Below are positions 1 through 6,752 of a stretch of 20,266 nucleotides of DNA, piece after piece. The notes beneath the pieces are model-generated. The model was not told the origin of the DNA. It saw only the letters and a program-made list of their open reading frames with translations, and did no database searches. The translations under genes and the position numbers were made by a program. Location: positions 1 to 20,266 of the IMG/VR virus record IMGVR_UViG_3300049914_000195, one strand, 5' to 3'. Positions within the stretch are counted from its first letter, which is position 1, and every line of letters starts with the position of its first letter. The DNA comes from a virus.

Positions 1-420
1 TTCATTCGGTCTCAGTCAGATGAAGCTCACTGTGCTGCAAGCGCAATCCTACACGAGCTTTTCTTTGAGGGCTTGTCTGTTCTACCTTCTCCACCATCTG
101 TTTCTGTACAAAGCGCATTGATCAACAGATTCAACAGCGTTGATTCTTGGTGGGACGAGATGATTCAAGTTGGAGTGCTAGCACATGGTTGGGCCGTGAC
201 CGTTGTGTCTCCGAAGGACCATCAGGATATTCAAACGGTCTTGCTTGATCCAGGAGAAAGCAACTTCCCTCCAGGGTACATGCCGATCTGCGCAGTCGAT
301 TGTCATGAGCATGCTTATTGGATGGACCATGGATTTGACAAGAAGAGGTATCTTGAAGCAATGAAGAGGTTCATAAACTGGGAAGCTCTCGACGAGAGGT
401 TCTCCTTTGCAACGAGGTAG
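1..420 (+). CDS. C-terminal part of an unrecognised phage protein (5' end outside window)
   Basis: The frame is open from the first base to the TAG at 418-420, so this is the last 139 residues of a gene that begins upstream of the window. A TTG at 73 could act as a start but has no clear ribosome binding site, and the frame runs through it without a stop, so I treat the gene as truncated by the window edge. The visible part has aromatic-rich stretches (a WW pair near the middle, YWMDHGF later) and ends in a basic, helical-looking tail. I see no catalytic motif and do not recognise the family. It sits three bases ahead of the next gene and upstream of a Mu F-like head protein. That position is where portal or other head-vertex genes usually lie, but nothing in the sequence itself shows that function. 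Confidence 0.7.
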   Translation, partial: FIRSQSDEAHCAASAILHELFFEGLSVLPSPPSVSVQSALINRFNSVDSWWDEMIQVGVLAHGWAVTVVSPKDHQDIQTVLLDPGESNFPPGYMPICAVDCHEHAYWMDHGFDKKRYLEAMKRFINWEALDERFSFATR

Positions 421-423
421 CAC

Positions 424-867
424 ATGGGCGATCCACAAAAGCTGAAGGCATTCATAGACAAAGACCAGCAGGACGAGTCAGACGGCCAGGGGGACCAAGG
501 TGACCAGGGCGATGGTGACCCTGATGACGAGCAGGACACCAGCGAGGAAGCACAGAATCAGCGCAAGATGAACCCAGAAGTGAGCTACATGGAACTCGAC
601 CAGGAAGCGGGAGCGTTCGCCTGTGGCGAGTGCATCCATGTACACCCAGGTGAAGAGGACGGGGAAGGCTCGTGCATTCACAAGCTGGTCCGAGCCAAGG
701 TGTCCACGAAGAACGGAAGCTGTGACCTGTACAGTCCGGCTGAAGCGAACATCGTGTTTCCTCCTGGAGAAGGGGGCGCTGAAGATGAAGAAGACGAAGA
801 GCTGGACGAAGAAGATGAGAGCGAGGATGAGGACGAAGAGTACGACGAGGATGAAGACGAGGGGTAA
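424..867 (+). CDS. Very acidic small protein with a four-cysteine cluster
   Basis: This 147-residue protein starts at ATG 424, with the purine-rich stretch GAGGTAG just upstream. It has three parts. Residues 18-40 are rich in D, G and Q. Residues 50-105 form a compact segment with cysteines at 67, 70, 84 and 100 (C-x2-C-x13-C-x15-C), followed by DLYSP. Residues 120-147 are an acidic tail in which 24 of 28 residues are D or E. The cysteine spacing suggests a small metal site (zinc or iron-sulfur), which is inference. The gene directly abuts the Mu F-like head protein (stop 865-867, next start 868). The acidic tail could mimic DNA or keep the protein soluble beside a basic partner. I do not recognise a named family. 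Confidence 0.85.
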   Translation: MGDPQKLKAFIDKDQQDESDGQGDQGDQGDGDPDDEQDTSEEAQNQRKMNPEVSYMELDQEAGAFACGECIHVHPGEEDGEGSCIHKLVRAKVSTKNGSCDLYSPAEANIVFPPGEGGAEDEEDEELDEEDESEDEDEEYDEDEDEG

Positions 868-1812
868 GTGCCTCCGAAGTTGCGGCCTTTCTACACTGTG
901 CTCGAAGAGCACCAACGATTGCTCAGTCGCCTGACCGATCGTCGTGCTCTTCCTCGTCTGAAGAAGTTGTACGAAGAAGCCCATGATACTGTTGCACGCA
1001 AACTACGAACTCGGCTCAGTCCAGCCCTCAAGGATACGTTCACTACCCATCAGCAACGAATAGTCCTTGCCCAATTGAAGCAAGGGCAGCTCCACATTGC
1101 AGGTGCTCTGGCAGGCGAGCTATCCGACGTGACGAAGGAAGCACAGATAGACTCTGTGCGAGGGCTTGCGCGCAACATAGCCAAGCTTGAGAAGCACTTC
1201 ACAGGCGCAGAGATCACCATACCAATAGACGAGGCTTGGAAGCTGCACAGTCTCGTAGGGAAACGCCGAGCTGCACTGGACACCATGCACCAGCGGAGCA
1301 TTGCAAGGTGGGGAGCCAGGCTGTTCAACACAGTGCATGAGTCCACGTCAATGGCGCTCGCCACGAGCGCAACGACGGAAGAAGCTATCGAGCTGATCCC
1401 GAAAGCAGCAGCAGACGAGTGGTGGCAGGGCGAACGGATAGTGAGGACAGAAACCGCATGGGCTGGGAATCTTTCTATAAGTGACGGGATCAAGGAATCG
1501 GCCGAGATTTTGCCAGACCTGATGAAGCGGTGGACGGAGCATGTAGATGATAACTCAGGCCAGCCATTGGATGACCGTGTTGCGCCTGACTCGCTTGCTA
1601 TGCACGGGCAGATAACAGACGCGGATGGCGAGTTTGACTTCCCTGATGATGCAGAGGACATGACACCACAGGCAATCGCTTCCATGAAGGCTCGTGGACC
1701 TTGGACTGCGCCTCCGAATCGACCGAATGATCGGGCCTCTATTCAACCATGGCGTGAGTCTTGGAACATTCCAGCCTATCGCCTTGTTGGTGGTGGGCGT
1801 GTTTGGGTGTAG
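868..1812 (+). CDS. Phage Mu F-like head morphogenesis protein
   Basis: This 314-residue protein starts with GTG at 868, immediately after the previous stop, and the GAGGGG at the end of that gene serves as ribosome binding site. The N-terminal two thirds are mostly helical and charged. The C-terminal part follows the pattern of Mu gpF-type proteins: RTETAWAGN at 193-201, the helix with LMKRWTEHVDD at 218-228, GQPLDDR at 231-237, and PPNRPNDR at 282-289 in the place where the family usually has PPxHPxCR. The cysteines and histidine common in that family are replaced here, so any metal site is probably lost. Family members are minor head proteins needed for head assembly and lie between portal and scaffold or capsid genes, as here. 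The assignment is from motif order only. Confidence 0.75.
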   Translation: MPPKLRPFYTVLEEHQRLLSRLTDRRALPRLKKLYEEAHDTVARKLRTRLSPALKDTFTTHQQRIVLAQLKQGQLHIAGALAGELSDVTKEAQIDSVRGLARNIAKLEKHFTGAEITIPIDEAWKLHSLVGKRRAALDTMHQRSIARWGARLFNTVHESTSMALATSATTEEAIELIPKAAADEWWQGERIVRTETAWAGNLSISDGIKESAEILPDLMKRWTEHVDDNSGQPLDDRVAPDSLAMHGQITDADGEFDFPDDAEDMTPQAIASMKARGPWTAPPNRPNDRASIQPWRESWNIPAYRLVGGGRVWV

Positions 1813-1826
1813 CAAAGGGGATCTGA

Positions 1827-2195
1827 ATGGCACTCCAATTCAAGAAGCTCAAAGCTCTTGTTGACAGAGAGTCTCCAAAGAAGAAGCGCCCCGAAGATGA
1901 CGAGCTTGATGGCTACAGCACAGACGACGCCAAGCTTGCCAAGTACGTTGAGGAGGAAGGCGAGAAGGTCAACGACAAGGGCGTTGACCCAGATACCAAG
2001 AAGCTCTTGAAAGATTACGACCCTGATCACAATCCTGCGTCATGGGTTAGGGATGAAGCAAAGTGGGAGCGAGCGAAAGAGGCTGTTGACCCAGAAGGCG
2101 AAGGGGCCGAGAAGTACGATACTCCGTACGCCGTCGTAGTCTACGTATATAAAAGACTCGGTGGGAGGGTTAAGAAAACAAAGGGTGACAGGTGA
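1827..2195 (+). CDS. Small conserved phage protein with an ASWV-WERAK / VYKRLGG domain
   Basis: This 122-residue protein starts at ATG 1827 with AAAGGGG at 1814-1820 as ribosome binding site. The first 60 residues are charged and probably flexible. The C-terminal half carries a motif set I associate with a small domain seen in many phage structural operons: [19 protein letters not shown], then [17 protein letters not shown]. In those phages the domain is found alone or fused to other virion proteins, and its role is not established. The stop overlaps the GTG start of the HNH nuclease gene by four bases, so the nuclease is translationally coupled to this gene. Confidence 0.75.
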   Translation: MALQFKKLKALVDRESPKKKRPEDDELDGYSTDDAKLAKYVEEEGEKVNDKGVDPDTKKLLKDYDPDHNPASWVRDEAKWERAKEAVDPEGEGAEKYDTPYAVVVYVYKRLGGRVKKTKGDR

Positions 2196-2671
2196 CTCTT
2201 GTAGAAAGATTTCTTGCGCTCGTTACGGTTGAGCCTACTACAGGCTGCTGGCTTTGGCGTGGTGATCGCGCGAACAATGATAGGCCAGCAATAAAGGTGG
2301 CTAGCGTTTGGCATGTAGCCGCACGACTTTCGTACGAGCTTTTTGTTGATGCAATCCCACCTGGACTGTTTGTTTGTCATACATGTGATGTTGGTGAATG
2401 TGTACGTCCAGATCATTTGTGGGTTGGCACGCATGCAGAAAATATGGCTGATGCAGCGCGCAAAGGGCGCATGCATCGGGGTGAGTGTCATGTTTTGCAC
2501 AAGTTGACTACTGTGCAGGTTGCACAGATCAAGGCCAAGTATAAGCCATACAAGGTAACGGCACTTGAACTAGCCATAGCATACGGCGTCAGTCAAGGTG
2601 CTATACGAAGCATAATCAACGGTGACAACTGGGGATGGATGGGCGGTAGGATCAAAATCAAGAAGGAGTAG
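2192..2671 (+). CDS. HNH homing endonuclease with a C-terminal helix-turn-helix
   Basis: This 159-residue protein starts with GTG at 2192, overlapping the previous stop. It has the layout of free-standing phage HNH nucleases. A WLWRG segment lies at 20-24, and the core spans about 61-93 with CHTCD (62-66), C70, RPDHLWVGT (72-80), EN (83-84) and a KGR ending. The CH and PDHL histidines with the downstream asparagine are the expected metal and catalytic residues. Residues about 104-146 look like a small DNA-binding helix-turn-helix ([11 protein letters not shown], then [15 protein letters not shown]). Such enzymes cut DNA to spread their own gene and are usually not needed for the virion. The gene interrupts an otherwise structural operon and appears more AT-rich than the capsid and tail genes, consistent with separate acquisition. 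Confidence 0.93.
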   Translation: MTLVERFLALVTVEPTTGCWLWRGDRANNDRPAIKVASVWHVAARLSYELFVDAIPPGLFVCHTCDVGECVRPDHLWVGTHAENMADAARKGRMHRGECHVLHKLTTVQVAQIKAKYKPYKVTALELAIAYGVSQGAIRSIINGDNWGWMGGRIKIKKE

Positions 2672-2674
2672 GTC

Positions 2675-3493
2675 ATGAACTGGGAAGAGCACAACAATAG
2701 TTTGCTGTCACAAGGCATTGCTCCTGTTCCAAAGCACCGTCAGGCAATTGATGCGTTTTCTGGTGCTGTAGGTAAGAAAGCACTGATTGAACAGCATCGT
2801 GCCAGTGAGCACTTGTTCAAGCCTCCTGAAGAGTCAGCACATACAGGCAGCGAAAGCTACGCGGACAAGATCAAGCCTCAAGTAGTTCAGTCTTTTCAGA
2901 AGACGTACAAGGACATTGTCAAAGAAGGAACCAACCCAAAGCAGGCGCATGCCATTGCTGTTTCTGTTGCGATCAGAGAGCACGGCTTATCTCAAGATGA
3001 CGTAGAGAAGATCACAAAGGACCATGGGCTTGGTATGCACAAAGGAGAAACTATGCGCAAATGGCCAAAGCAATCATCAAAGCAAGCAGAACACCGTGAG
3101 CTTAGGGAGATAGACGAAGCAAAAGAACTAGACATAGAAGATGCAGAAGCAGAGTACGAAGCTAAGCATCCTGAGATCACCAGACAGCGAGACAAGGATG
3201 CTGCAAAGACTTACCACAAAGAGTACAAAAGTCTTGTCAAGTCTGGGGTTGGCCCAAAAGAAGCACATGATAAGGCTGCGATGAAGGCAGCTAAAAAGCA
3301 TGGGACTTCCATGTTCAATGTGGAAGAGGCTGCGAAGGGCCTAGGTGCTGGGAAGTATGGTAAAGGCACTACCAAGCTCAAAGATCCCCACAAGGAGCAA
3401 CTTGCAAGGCTTCAGCAGACAAGGTCGGCACAGACCGGACCCAAGGGTGGGAGGTACTACACACTCCCAGGTGGCGGAAAGAAGTACATCTAG
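2675..3493 (+). CDS. Virion-associated candidate with duplicated 47-residue module
   Basis: This 272-residue protein starts at ATG 2675, with AAGGAG at 2663-2668 as ribosome binding site. Two segments, residues 74-120 and 180-226, align without gaps at a spacing of 106 residues and share the pattern F/Y-x2-x-YK-x-[LI]VK-x-G-x2-PK-x-AH-x3-A-x3-A-x3-HG followed by a GLG. This points to an internal duplication separated by a strongly charged, coiled-coil-like linker (130-170). The last 20 residues include TGPKGGRYYTLPGGGKKYI, a glycine and aromatic tail resembling ends I associate with other phage structural proteins. The function is unknown. Its place in the head operon suggests a virion or head-assembly role. 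Confidence 0.85.
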   Translation: MNWEEHNNSLLSQGIAPVPKHRQAIDAFSGAVGKKALIEQHRASEHLFKPPEESAHTGSESYADKIKPQVVQSFQKTYKDIVKEGTNPKQAHAIAVSVAIREHGLSQDDVEKITKDHGLGMHKGETMRKWPKQSSKQAEHRELREIDEAKELDIEDAEAEYEAKHPEITRQRDKDAAKTYHKEYKSLVKSGVGPKEAHDKAAMKAAKKHGTSMFNVEEAAKGLGAGKYGKGTTKLKDPHKEQLARLQQTRSAQTGPKGGRYYTLPGGGKKYI

Positions 3494-3554
3494 ATTTCCA
3501 GAGCTTGCACTTTGTTGTTGATTTCGGCTAGTCTTCACACTGTAGAGGTCCACC

Positions 3555-3791
3555 ATGGCGACCAAAGCGACTTTCAACTCTTCGATACCTACGGACGAAC
3601 CGATCCTCATACGCCCAGGCGTCATGCACAGGGAGGATGACTTTCACGGAAGCGCGAAGCACTATGCGCTCCCGCCAGAGCATCCGGAGCGCACAGCCAA
3701 GGGCGATCTAGGTTTCGCAGGGTTGCCTGCGCCGACGCATTCATTTGAGAGTGGGGACGCTGCTCCGTTCGCTAACTTGCACAAAGGGTGA
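3555..3791 (+). CDS. Small hypothetical phage protein (78 aa)
   Basis: The gene starts at ATG 3555 with GAGG at 3545-3548 as ribosome binding site and ends three bases before the next start. The protein is rich in proline, histidine and glycine (for example ALPPEHPERTAKG) with no hydrophobic segment and no motif I recognise. It is the first of four consecutive genes for proteins of about 50-80 residues between the Mu F region and the scaffold gene, all on the same strand. Small structural or accessory proteins are common at this position, but no function can be read from the sequence. Confidence 0.75.
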   Translation: MATKATFNSSIPTDEPILIRPGVMHREDDFHGSAKHYALPPEHPERTAKGDLGFAGLPAPTHSFESGDAAPFANLHKG

Positions 3792-3794
3792 TCA

Positions 3795-4016
3795 ATGTTC
3801 AAGGCAACTCCGCAGGCCACAAGAAGCTTGAGAAAGATCGCCGAGACCAAGAACAATCCATCCAGCTTTGTGGAAGCTCCTCAGTATTGTGCGCAGTGCG
3901 GCGTCCCGCTCACGGGAGAGGTTCAGCACGGAGCGCACTACGGGGACAGCGCAGAACAGGCTAAGCCGAGCATTCCGACAGGAGCCATGACGCCGTTCAC
4001 GCTTGGAGGAAGTTGA
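3795..4016 (+). CDS. Small hypothetical phage protein with a CxxC knuckle (73 aa)
   Basis: The gene starts at ATG 3795, four bases after the previous stop, in the string TGATCAATGT. A single CAQCG knuckle lies at about residues 32-36, followed by a histidine-containing stretch (VQHGAHYGD). The C-terminus is PTGAMTPFTLGGS. One CxxC pair with nearby histidines could bind zinc, but this is inference. It does not match a family I know. Close spacing on both sides indicates translation as part of the same operon. Confidence 0.72.
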   Translation: MFKATPQATRSLRKIAETKNNPSSFVEAPQYCAQCGVPLTGEVQHGAHYGDSAEQAKPSIPTGAMTPFTLGGS

Positions 4017-4019
4017 TCA

Positions 4020-4181
4020 ATGTGCTCAAACCAGGAACTCGCAGAGAAGTCTGGCCAGGACAAGGGCAAAGAGCCTGTCAATGTCTACGATGACATGTGT
4101 GGGAAGCACGAGGGCAGAGCTTCCGTGGAAGGCTCGTCCAAGGAGCCACCTGCACAGCCATCGCCGATGAAGATCAGTTGA
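4020..4181 (+). CDS. Very small hypothetical protein (53 aa)
   Basis: An open frame runs from ATG 4020 to TGA 4179-4181. The start is supported by GGAGG at 4005-4009 and by the repeated start context TGATCAATGT, which also surrounds the start of the gene before it. The protein begins MCSNQELAEK, contains VNVYDDMCGKHEG, and ends in a proline and serine-rich tail. It has two cysteines and no hydrophobic segment. Without it, the operon would have an unexplained 200-base gap. The reading frame is short, so the call rests on the ribosome binding site and on packing against its neighbours. Confidence 0.6.
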   Translation: MCSNQELAEKSGQDKGKEPVNVYDDMCGKHEGRASVEGSSKEPPAQPSPMKIS

Positions 4182-4222
4182 AGATCAGCAGCGACAACCC
4201 CTGCTGAACAGGAGTGATAAAC

Positions 4223-4432
4223 ATGACGATGCTTTCAGAGGAAGCTGCTGATGTTGGCCAGGACAAGACCAACAAGGACTTCACGCAGAAGTACGACAGT
4301 GCGCACGGGACGTACAAAGACCCGATCGAGCAGGTCGCCGTGGAAGAGCGCCTGCCGACCGTGTCAATGCCAAAGGGTCCGGACCCGGACCCTTTTGTGA
4401 TCGGGCCTATGACGGGCGGCGAGAGGATATAG
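4223..4432 (+). CDS. Small hypothetical phage protein (69 aa)
   Basis: I prefer ATG 4223 over the in-frame GTG 4214, because GGAG at 4211-4214 lies eight bases upstream of the ATG, which is normal spacing, while the GTG overlaps the ribosome binding site itself. The protein is acidic to neutral with a KTNKDFTQKYDSAHGTYKDP stretch and a proline-rich end (KGPDPDPFVIGPMTGGERI). I see no recognised motif. It ends six bases before the next start. Confidence 0.72.
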   Translation: MTMLSEEAADVGQDKTNKDFTQKYDSAHGTYKDPIEQVAVEERLPTVSMPKGPDPDPFVIGPMTGGERI

Positions 4433-4438
4433 CACTCG

Positions 4439-4822
4439 ATGTCTGATCGTTTCTCGCTTGAGGGCAGTTATGCCGTCGTTCCACTGTCGCCACCAGCGTC
4501 AGCGGACTTCGACGTGATTGCAGCCATTGACGAAACAATCATTCTCAACGACAAGAGTGCAAACTCATACGACCTGGCTCTGGACGCTCCGTTCGTCGTT
4601 CCGTTTGGTGGTGTTACGAACGCGCATGTGCTCATCTTGAAGCTCATATCAGGGCTCAAGTTCAAGGCCCTCATTACAACTTCAGATGGGGCCTCGCAGA
4701 CCGTCCCAGTGGACTCTTTGTTGATCATGATTGCACAGGGAGCGCCCGTCACAGCGCTTTCACTTGTGCGCACCGTGGCGACTCTGACATCTGTGCGAGT
4801 GTTTCTAGGACAAAAAGCGTAG
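4439..4822 (+). CDS. Hypothetical beta-rich phage protein, possible capsid accessory protein
   Basis: This 127-residue protein starts at ATG 4439, with GAGAGGA upstream at long spacing. It is made of alternating hydrophobic stretches typical of a small beta-sandwich (for example YDLALDAPFVVPFGG and ALSLVRTVATLTSVRVFLG). It has no cysteine and no coiled coil. Beta-rich proteins encoded just before scaffold and capsid genes are often decoration or minor virion proteins, so a virion role is plausible, but I do not recognise the family. It is followed after 25 bases by the fibronectin-like protein, with which it may form a pair. Confidence 0.8.
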   Translation: MSDRFSLEGSYAVVPLSPPASADFDVIAAIDETIILNDKSANSYDLALDAPFVVPFGGVTNAHVLILKLISGLKFKALITTSDGASQTVPVDSLLIMIAQGAPVTALSLVRTVATLTSVRVFLGQKA

Positions 4823-4847
4823 ATCACTTTTCAAAGGGAGATCACAC

Positions 4848-5570
4848 ATGACGGCACCAACTGTTCCAACCCTCAAGGACGTTCTGAACGCTGCGCATCC
4901 TTCAGAGATCGCAGATGCTCTTCGCAAGCTCGCACTCGGCACTCTTCTAACAAGTGAAGAGTACGACACTGGAACGTTCGCGATCAGCACCCCACCGACC
5001 AATGCTACCTTCACAGCAGGCGCTGGGATTCTGCCAGCCGCGACCTACTACTACCGAGTCGTGGCGAAAAGTGCAGTCGGGAACACTCTTCCATCGACAG
5101 AGACTAGCCTCGTATTAGCGGCAGTTGGCGGTGTCCTCGTGAAGTGGGGTGCACTGGCAGGCGCGACCGGATACGACATCTATGGTCGGAGCACAGGCGC
5201 TGAGCTGTACATGGCGTCGGTTGATGCGAACACGCTCCAGTGGCTCGACAACGGTTCTGTCGTTCCTGCGGGCGCATTGCCGACTGCGCTGCTGACCACG
5301 GTCGTTCTCCCGTACGAGGCAGCATACGTGCAGAGCGCACGTATTGTCACGGCGACCACAGCGTCCATCGTTGGGACGTACATGGCAGCGGACTCCAGCG
5401 CGACTGCAATCACGGCCGGTACTTCTGGCGTCGTGGGCATCTGCAAGCTGGGAGTGGACCGGAAGACGCTGACGTTCCTCACGGCGTCTGATGCAACTCG
5501 GGTGATCGTGCGCTACTCGCGGATTTCTACCCCGCTTGCGACGCCGTTCTTCCCGAACACGAAAGCGTAG
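4848..5570 (+). CDS. Virion protein candidate with fibronectin type III-like segment
   Basis: This 240-residue protein starts at ATG 4848 with AAGGGAG at 4834-4840. Residues about 58-137 fit a fibronectin type III-like sandwich as found in phage decoration and fibre proteins: PAATYYYRVVAKSAVGNTLPS, then VKWGALAGATGYDIYGRSTG and a closing WLDNG. The N-terminal 45 residues are helical (LKDVLNAAHPSEIADALRKL). The C-terminal 100 residues (SARIVTATTASIVGTY, then GICKLGVDRKTLTF and VIVRYSRI) look like a second beta domain. Domains of this kind commonly bind sugars or decorate the capsid surface. The position just ahead of the scaffold gene favours a head decoration role over a tail fibre, but this is inference. 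Confidence 0.8.
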   Translation: MTAPTVPTLKDVLNAAHPSEIADALRKLALGTLLTSEEYDTGTFAISTPPTNATFTAGAGILPAATYYYRVVAKSAVGNTLPSTETSLVLAAVGGVLVKWGALAGATGYDIYGRSTGAELYMASVDANTLQWLDNGSVVPAGALPTALLTTVVLPYEAAYVQSARIVTATTASIVGTYMAADSSATAITAGTSGVVGICKLGVDRKTLTFLTASDATRVIVRYSRISTPLATPFFPNTKA

Positions 5571-5753
5571 TTTGGTGGACCCGAGAAGTGAACCGTACCT
5601 GGAGGGCCCAAAGCCCTCCAGGGAATAACAAAGCGAGCGGTCGCCTTTTTCGGTTGGCGTTGACTTCGCTGTGCACACGCGCACGGCGGCGGAAACAGCC
5701 GGATAGCACAGACCGGGCGAGGCACCCAAAGCAGAGGAAAGCGAGCGCAAGCT
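5571..5753 (+). promoter_or_regulatory. Structured intergenic region ahead of the scaffold gene
   Basis: This 183-base gap has no convincing gene. It contains a perfect 10-bp hairpin, CCTGGAGGGC at 5598-5607 with GCCCTCCAGG at 5613-5622 around a five-base loop. It is not followed directly by a T-run. A short stem GCGA/TCGC at 5633-5644 is followed by CTTTTT at 5645-5650 and could act as a weak intrinsic terminator. Further on, CTGTGC at 5669-5674 pairs with GCACAG at 5706-5711, enclosing CGGC/GCCG at 5687-5701. The region may set the ratio between the upstream proteins and scaffold plus capsid, by termination, RNA processing or mRNA stability. Confidence 0.55.
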
Positions 5754-6641
5754 ATGACACCGGAAGAGCAGGCAGCAGCACAAGAAGCAGAGAATAAAGC
5801 AGCAGCGGAAGAAGCAGCTTTGAGGGCAGCTGGAACGGACAATGGCGACGGGACGATCACACAACCAGACGGCAGGGTTGTTGTGCTTCATCCTTCAGCG
5901 TACAAGCGGATCAGGGAGGAGTCGAGGGCCAGAGGGAAGAAAGAAGCAATGAACGAGATCGAAGCAGCGGCAAAAGCAGCAGGGTTTTCTTCCCTACAGG
6001 AAGCGCTTGCAGCTGCATTTCGAGGAGGCCCCAGCCGCTCGAACGGGCATAGGGACAGGCACGACCAGCGCAATGGACAAGGCAACAGGAACGGCCAAGA
6101 GCGCCAGCTACCTGTCCAAGCAGTGGCTCCAGGGCCCGCACCGACCCCACCGAACTCTCATTCCGACAGGAAAGCCTGGGACCGTTACGAGAGAGCACGA
6201 CAGCAATGGGAGAAGGATCGGGATGTGTACCGACGGAGGATTGCTTCGGAGTCGAACAAAAGGCGGGATCTCCAGCGCCAGTTGGACGCCAAGGACGCTG
6301 AGATGTCTCTCCGCGAAACGGCTGTAGCAGTCGGCGTGAAGGATGTGGACTACGCTCTGCGTTTGCTCACGCGACACTTGGAGGGCAAGCCTGAAGAAGA
6401 GCTGAAGGACTTTGACGAGTGCAAGTTCTTCGAGGGCCTTCGAGAGGGCAAGCCTTATCTGTTCGGTGAATCCGTGGTGCCTGCAACGACAGGAACGAAC
6501 GGGAATACACCGATCCCGCCAAAGCCAGGCACGACCGCTGCTGCGAACGCGAAGGATGCACAGGTAGATGCGAGGGAAATGAAACAGGAGGAATTTACAG
6601 CAAAACTCCAGAAGATGGGCTTGGACCGTATAGGCTTGTAG
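5754..6641 (+). CDS. Putative capsid scaffolding / assembly protein
   Basis: This 295-residue protein starts at ATG 5754, with a purine-rich AGAGGAAA upstream at longer than usual spacing. Residues 1-27 are alanine and glutamate-rich. Residues about 50-90 are basic to helical (YKRIREESRARGKKEAMNE). Residues 90-150 are a low-complexity, R/N/G/Q and proline-rich linker, and 150-195 are strongly coiled-coil (DRYERARQQWEKDRDVYRRR, then RRDLQRQLDAKDAEM). The C-terminus ends in a helical EEFTAKLQKMGLDRIGL. High charge, coiled coil, lack of cysteine and the place directly before the major capsid gene are what phage scaffolds show. Scaffold sequences are poorly conserved, so the call rests on composition and position. 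Confidence 0.75.
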   Translation: MTPEEQAAAQEAENKAAAEEAALRAAGTDNGDGTITQPDGRVVVLHPSAYKRIREESRARGKKEAMNEIEAAAKAAGFSSLQEALAAAFRGGPSRSNGHRDRHDQRNGQGNRNGQERQLPVQAVAPGPAPTPPNSHSDRKAWDRYERARQQWEKDRDVYRRRIASESNKRRDLQRQLDAKDAEMSLRETAVAVGVKDVDYALRLLTRHLEGKPEEELKDFDECKFFEGLREGKPYLFGESVVPATTGTNGNTPIPPKPGTTAAANAKDAQVDAREMKQEEFTAKLQKMGLDRIGL

Positions 6642-6746
6642 ACTGAGCAGGCATTGCCTCTTTTCTGGGCGCTGATTTGACAAGGAAGCCAGAAGCGGAA
6701 TAACTTTGCGCTTGTAGGTGGCGCAACAACCGCAACACCCAGGAGA
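6642..6746 (+). promoter_or_regulatory. Capsid gene leader with candidate promoter and hairpins
   Basis: TTGACA at 6677-6682 matches the bacterial sigma-70 -35 consensus exactly. AATAAC at 6699-6704, 16 bases downstream, matches the -10 consensus at four of six positions, which would place the transcript start near 6711. Before it, a bulged stem around AGGC-ATT-GCCT at 6649-6659 runs into TTTT and could be a weak terminator for the scaffold transcript. TTCTGG at 6663-6668 can pair with CCAGAA at 6689-6694, and TTGCGC at 6706-6711 with GCGCAA at 6721-6726. The strong ribosome binding site AGGAG at 6741-6745 sets the capsid start at 6753. A separate promoter would fit the high capsid demand. 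The -10 element is only moderate. Confidence 0.5.
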
Positions 6747-6752
6747 ATGGCA

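Noticed and set aside
478-984. 168-codon antisense frame giving a hydrophobic, membrane-like protein
   Set aside because: It is the mirror of the acidic GAA/GAT codons of the plus-strand protein, which read as strings of V, L, F and I on the other strand.
3505-3533. Possible promoter (TTGCAC with a TAGTCT-like -10) before the small-gene cluster
   Set aside because: The -10 element matches only about half of the consensus, which is too weak to call.
5588-5797. 69-codon open frame ahead of the scaffold gene
   Set aside because: It overlaps the scaffold start in another frame, runs through the 10-bp hairpin and has no ribosome binding site.
5115-5891. 258-codon antisense open frame across the fibronectin-like gene and spacer
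   Set aside because: It has a low-complexity cysteine and arginine-rich translation, no ribosome binding site, and overlaps better supported plus-strand genes.
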